Of a DNA stretch of 8,498 nucleotides, positions 6,001 to 8,498 are shown piece by piece. The first letter of the stretch is position 1, and the number at the start of each line of letters is the position of its first letter. The notes below the pieces were generated by a model that ran no database searches, was not told the DNA's origin, and was given only the letters and a program-made list of their open reading frames with translations. A program made the position numbers and the translations under genes. Source of the stretch: Paracoccaceae bacterium (lineage in GTDB: Bacteria; Pseudomonadota; Alphaproteobacteria; Rhodobacterales; Rhodobacteraceae); NCBI GenBank assembly GCA_003565055.1, contig PXDM01000458.1, positions 1 through 8,498 on the forward strand, in the 5' to 3' direction.

Positions 6001-7978
6001 AACCTCGAACCGGCTGGTCGAGGACCGCATCGCGCTCAATGGCACAGTGGGCCCCTATCAGCTCAGCCGCACCGATGTGGTCCCCCATTCGCAGACCGTG
6101 CGGCTGGTCACGGTCTCGCGCTTTGATGCCTCCGAGGAACTGGACAGCCGCACGCTGGTCGCAGGCGTCGATTATGTCCTGAGCTACCAGACCGGCCAGA
6201 TCTTCCTGCGCCGCCCCATCCCGGCCTTCACGTCCGATCTGAATCGCAATGTGCTGGTCATCGACTACGAGGCCGATGCCGATCTGCGCAATGCGTTGAT
6301 CGCGGGCATCCGCGCCGAGGCCGAACTCTCGCCACGCCTGCGCGCGGGCGCGACCGTGGTCCATGCCCGCCGCGTCGAAGGCCAGAGCCTGAACATCACG
6401 CTGATGGGGTTCGATGCCAGCTACAAGGCCACGGATGAGCTGACGCTCAGCGCCGAGGTGCTTTATGCGCGGCGCAATTTCGCGACCTATACCGATACGG
6501 GCCTGCGCAGCGAGATCCGCGCCGAATTCGAGCGCGAGGGCACGCAAGTGGCCGCCTATCTGCGCCGCCAGCGCGGGCATGTCAGCCTGACAGCCTCGGA
6601 CAGCGCGATTGATACGACCGTGGCCGGGCTGAGCCTGCGCCATCAGATCTGGGCCGATCCCGACACCCCGTCAGAGGGCTGGTTCGTTGAGGGCCGCGCG
6701 ACGGCCGAGAATGACCGCGCCAATGCCACGCGCAAGCGCGATGGCGAGGTGCTGCTGACACGCGCGCGCGAACGCACCACCCAATCACTCGGGTTCCGCG
6801 GCATTCATGCCAGTGGTGCAGACGCAACGCGCGATCTGCGGCTGGTCTATCGCGGCACAGGCCAATCCGAGGATGGCCGCCTGACGCAGGCTCTGGGCAC
6901 CGAGGTTTCGCTCATGCCCGATGGTGCGCGCGCAGGTGACAAGCTGGAACTGAGTTTCGGCTATGCGCTGACCGAACGCTGGGAGGTCTTCGGCACATTC
7001 GAGGTCGAGAGCCAGCGCGCAACCGGGATTGAGGCACGCCGCGCCACATTCGGCGCTGAATTCACCCCGCAAGAAGATCGGCGCTACCGCACCGCCCTGT
7101 CATGGGCCGGAAACGGCCTCCGCCAGGGGCAAGCGCTGTTTCTGGGGGCCGATCACGATTACACGCTGGATGAGGGTCTGACCGCCTATCTGGGCGGCGA
7201 TATCCAGTGGGATCTGGGCGCGGCAGGCGTGCCGATGGGCCAGTCAATCGGCAATCCCTATATCGCGGAAAGCTTCATCGCCCTGCGTGGCGGGCTGCGC
7301 TATGAGCAGGACAAATGGGGCGCGGGGCTCGATGCCGAATGGCGGCGCACGCGCAGCAATCAGACCGCCAATCTGCGCCTGCGCATGGATGGCGAGTTGT
7401 CCGAGGACTGGAGCGCAGGCGCGGAGGCTTTCCTCGGCCTGACCCGCAACGATGGCGCAAACTGGCGCCATGACCTGAAACTACAGGCCTCTGCCGCGCA
7501 TCGGGCTGGCCCGCGCGATCCGATCACGCTGTTGCAGGGCGAATTGCGCCAGCAAACGCAAGGCGGGATCGAGAGCACCACGGCGATTGCCTCGGTTTAC
7601 CGCTCGCAATACCTGTCGGACACGGAATTCCTGAACCTGCGCTACGGGGTAAAGCATGACCGCGCAAAACTGCGCACGGGCACTGTGACCGACTGGATGA
7701 ACCTTGTCGGCGCGGAATATCGCCGGGATCTGTCCGAGACATTCGACATCGGCCTGCATGGCAGCGTGATGCATGCCGCGCGATCCGGGCGCGTGTCGCA
7801 TAGCGGCGGGCTGTCCCTTGGCCTGACGCCGTTTGAGAATGGCTGGCTGTCGCTGGGCTATAACTTCGCGGGCTTCCATGACCCGGATTTCTCGGCGCTT
7901 GGGCAGACCGACAAAGGCCCCTTCGTCCAGTTCCGCATGAAGTTCGATGCTGACAGCCTGCGGGGGATGTTCAGATGA
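3038..7978 (+). CDS. Giant DUF11/CNA-B-like protein with C-terminal outer-membrane beta-barrel
   Basis: The product has 1646 residues and is probably anchored in the outer membrane. Approximate layout: signal peptide 1-24 (GPASA before QTPMG); the N-terminal motif VLNTAHVTWQAGG; an Ig-like domain 130-190 ending YETGPDTGVFTAWI; a carboxypeptidase-regulatory or SpaA-like domain 230-345; a DUF11 domain 368-480 (FFEYTVTVTPSESG, FDTLPNGVAFLPG); a CNA-B or SdrD-like domain 498-598 (GIRVLLENGEYAITDSDGRF) with Cys509 and Cys567; further Ig-like sequence 640-850. From about 885 to the end are alternating beta strands typical of a barrel, including YGDRSTQG, LRLRKEGAEFLIGDFNT and LVAGVDYVLSYQTGQIFLRR, finishing with FVQFRMKF, whose Phe1636 fits the terminal barrel signal, plus ten residues. 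There is no plug, TonB box or protease motif. A stop codon at 3029-3031 rules out an earlier start, and no clear ribosome binding site precedes the ATG. Role unknown; surface platform, anchor or exporter are the options. Confidence 0.82.
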   Translation: MSRVFSLAAGVLSAALAALGPASAQTPMGTEVLNTAHVTWQAGGIDQGAGLSPQASFTVARPPRTDAVLTAWELDKGLTDGPFENILFPAGDYRQNPFVPLPEPVDRSFLTGDATPIDRSQPLRVFRTERIRLGVPVFFTLEDAGLNMDPNAVETVVVTLTDAVTGDSEELRFYETGPDTGVFTAWINTTDDSSPSGDGQLSTQAFSVITAQYEEVTNTINNLEVDVGVGPIDPFGLVFDSQSGAPLSGIELTLIDMATGAPATVFGDDMVASYPATLITGGQVTDSSGRVYDFDPGEYRFPYVAPGQYRIEVTETDFDTHAAPSQVSDTDLAQLDIAPVIVDGSRLDPFDVVPGPPLRIDIPMDALRIAQITRTASHSEASIGEFFEYTVTVTPSESGVLTVFDTLPNGVAFLPGTLLVNGQPVTPQVLAGRQRLRYDLPAVAAGQTITITYGAQVVPPAQPGDTLRSISEIRTTGTRRLRDDHVLRVRDAFRLDQVAILGQISAGGCGGSDPGYDLSGIRVLLENGEYAITDSDGRFTFRDIYRRPRVVQMDVTTLPPGARPVLCYASTRSAGSAISQFVELRPGMMGRVEFYLEFDEEDESLFEPAPPAEPETSALLRFDQDWLDRNAASHGSGFLAPSQRHLPRSEAIDVVYLRPAGTRSELLVNDEPVPGIRREPSIRSSDGRWEMIRYRAVRISEGRNALSLRITSTEGATQHRATREVLYGLRPAQLELVRTASQLESDGRSQPQITLRLTDPSGIPIRPGTQVTVQIEQPFGFAPTGPVRRSQPASARAPQARITATVQKDGIISVALAPVLEGGTARISVPATGRDLSLRVPISVANRPWVLVGLAEGTLAHKRVRDHMRRDGEIGNALSGRVALFAEGVIRGEWLLTLRYDSAQDRDAFYGIDPDADYIVYGDRSTQGNAAQSRFPLYLRLRKEGAEFLIGDFNTNLNAGGIAINQQVTGARAVFEDDDWRVMAFAAQTSNRLVEDRIALNGTVGPYQLSRTDVVPHSQTVRLVTVSRFDASEELDSRTLVAGVDYVLSYQTGQIFLRRPIPAFTSDLNRNVLVIDYEADADLRNALIAGIRAEAELSPRLRAGATVVHARRVEGQSLNITLMGFDASYKATDELTLSAEVLYARRNFATYTDTGLRSEIRAEFEREGTQVAAYLRRQRGHVSLTASDSAIDTTVAGLSLRHQIWADPDTPSEGWFVEGRATAENDRANATRKRDGEVLLTRARERTTQSLGFRGIHASGADATRDLRLVYRGTGQSEDGRLTQALGTEVSLMPDGARAGDKLELSFGYALTERWEVFGTFEVESQRATGIEARRATFGAEFTPQEDRRYRTALSWAGNGLRQGQALFLGADHDYTLDEGLTAYLGGDIQWDLGAAGVPMGQSIGNPYIAESFIALRGGLRYEQDKWGAGLDAEWRRTRSNQTANLRLRMDGELSEDWSAGAEAFLGLTRNDGANWRHDLKLQASAAHRAGPRDPITLLQGELRQQTQGGIESTTAIASVYRSQYLSDTEFLNLRYGVKHDRAKLRTGTVTDWMNLVGAEYRRDLSETFDIGLHGSVMHAARSGRVSHSGGLSLGLTPFENGWLSLGYNFAGFHDPDFSALGQTDKGPFVQFRMKFDADSLRGMFR
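7962..7967 (+). promoter_or_regulatory. Ribosome binding site for the overlapping glycine-rich gene
   Basis: GGGGGA lies seven bases before the ATG at 7975, inside the last codons of the giant gene. It supports the overlapping start and coupled translation. Confidence 0.55.
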
Positions 7979-8498
7979 GGCGTGTCTGGCAAGGCTTGGT
8001 CTTACTTCTGTCCAGTGCCCTTCTCGCGCTACCCGAAAGCGCGCAGGCTGATCCTTTCTGTACAAATAACTTCGCCACAGGCGGGACCGTTTCCCTGATC
8101 ACCGAGGGGTCTTCGCAATATTGCGTTCACAGGTTCACCACAGGCGGCACATTTGCCGCGCAAAGGGCGCTGGAGGTTGAATACCTGATCGTGGGCGGTG
8201 GCGGTGGTGGCGGCAGTTCGGATCTTTATGAGGGTACGCATTATCATTCCGGCGGCGGCGGTGGTGCCGGGGGGGTCCGGCAAGGTGCCGGATTGGCGAT
8301 TTCCGTCGGCACTTTCGGCGTTGTCGTCGGGCAGGGCGGTACCGGAGGGGCCAGTGGTGGGACAGCACGCGGTGGAAATGGTGAAAACAGCAGTTTCAAC
8401 AATCTGACCGCGAATGGTGGCGGTGGCGGTGGCGGCAGTACCAGCCAGCCAGCTTCAGTTGCTCCGACGGCTGGCGGCAGTGGTGGCGGTGGCGGTGG
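7975..8498 (+). CDS. Exported glycine-rich-domain protein, 5' part (end outside window)
   Basis: The frame opens at ATG 7975, which shares bases with the TGA of the giant gene (ATGA), and stays open for 174 codons to the window edge. Residues 1-25 are a signal peptide (VWQGLVLLLSSALLALP, cut at AQA before DPF). After Cys29 and Cys50 comes the pattern of the bacterial glycine-rich domain (Gly_rich_2 type): HRFTTGGTF, VEYLIVGGGGGGG, GGGGGAGGVRQGAG, VVVGQGGTGG, then GNGENSSFNNLTANGGGGGG. Such domains occur in large surface and phage-tail-like proteins and probably form stiff glycine-rich helical bundles. The start-stop overlap implies that its amount tracks that of the giant barrel protein, making it a likely partner or cargo. 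Gly runs of seven codons at 8194-8214 and 8416-8436, and a run of seven G at 8269-8275, could be replication-slippage sites. Total length and C-terminal domains are unknown. Confidence 0.85.
   Translation, partial: MRRVWQGLVLLLSSALLALPESAQADPFCTNNFATGGTVSLITEGSSQYCVHRFTTGGTFAAQRALEVEYLIVGGGGGGGSSDLYEGTHYHSGGGGGAGGVRQGAGLAISVGTFGVVVGQGGTGGASGGTARGGNGENSSFNNLTANGGGGGGGSTSQPASVAPTAGGSGGGGG

Noticed and set aside
5087..6643. A 518-codon minus-strand open frame
   Set aside because: It lies wholly antisense to the giant gene in very GC-rich DNA, where stop codons are rare in shadow frames. The translation is rich in Arg, Ala, Gln and His without any recognisable domain, and has no ribosome binding site that I can see.
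8194..8498. Repeated GGC/GGT tracts as a CRISPR array or DNA-level tandem repeat
   Set aside because: The tracts are glycine codons in an open frame, interrupted by unique codons with irregular spacing. They reflect the glycine-rich protein domain, not repeat units with spacers.

Overview
The window is GC-rich DNA whose codon habits and protein families suggest an alphaproteobacterium, most likely of the Rhodobacterales. That assignment is an inference from style, not a database match. Almost all of it is taken up by a cell-envelope locus.

Layout. Bases 1-212 are the end of a small DUF6429-type gene. A short noncoding gap follows. Bases 452-1057, on the minus strand, encode a secreted lysozyme-like protein with the landmarks of lambda-type endolysins. 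Bases 1058-1218 are a divergent control region with a candidate promoter and a perfect inverted repeat over the expected transcription start. From 1219 to the window end, four plus-strand genes lie close together and look like one operon: (1) a 182-residue exported single-domain DUF11-like protein; (2) a 388-residue exported protein ending in a DUF11 domain; (3) a 1646-residue protein with a signal peptide, a series of Ig-like, DUF11 and CNA-B/carboxypeptidase-regulatory-like domains, and a C-terminal half that looks like an outer-membrane beta-barrel; (4) an exported glycine-rich protein that starts inside the stop codon of gene 3 (ATGA overlap) and runs off the window.

How they may work together (inference). 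All four operon products are exported. The first three share beta-sandwich modules, and the second and third share an N-terminal motif just after the signal peptide. The large protein could be an outer-membrane platform or anchor, with the small DUF11 proteins as periplasmic or surface partners and the glycine-rich protein as the displayed material. A GC-rich hairpin between genes 2 and 3, and the lack of a clear ribosome binding site before gene 3, would favour making much more of gene 2 than of the giant protein. The divergent secreted lysozyme may be an unrelated neighbour, or may open peptidoglycan for envelope assembly. I know of no characterised system with this set, so it is a reasonable candidate for an undescribed surface-structure locus, but its function cannot be fixed from sequence alone.
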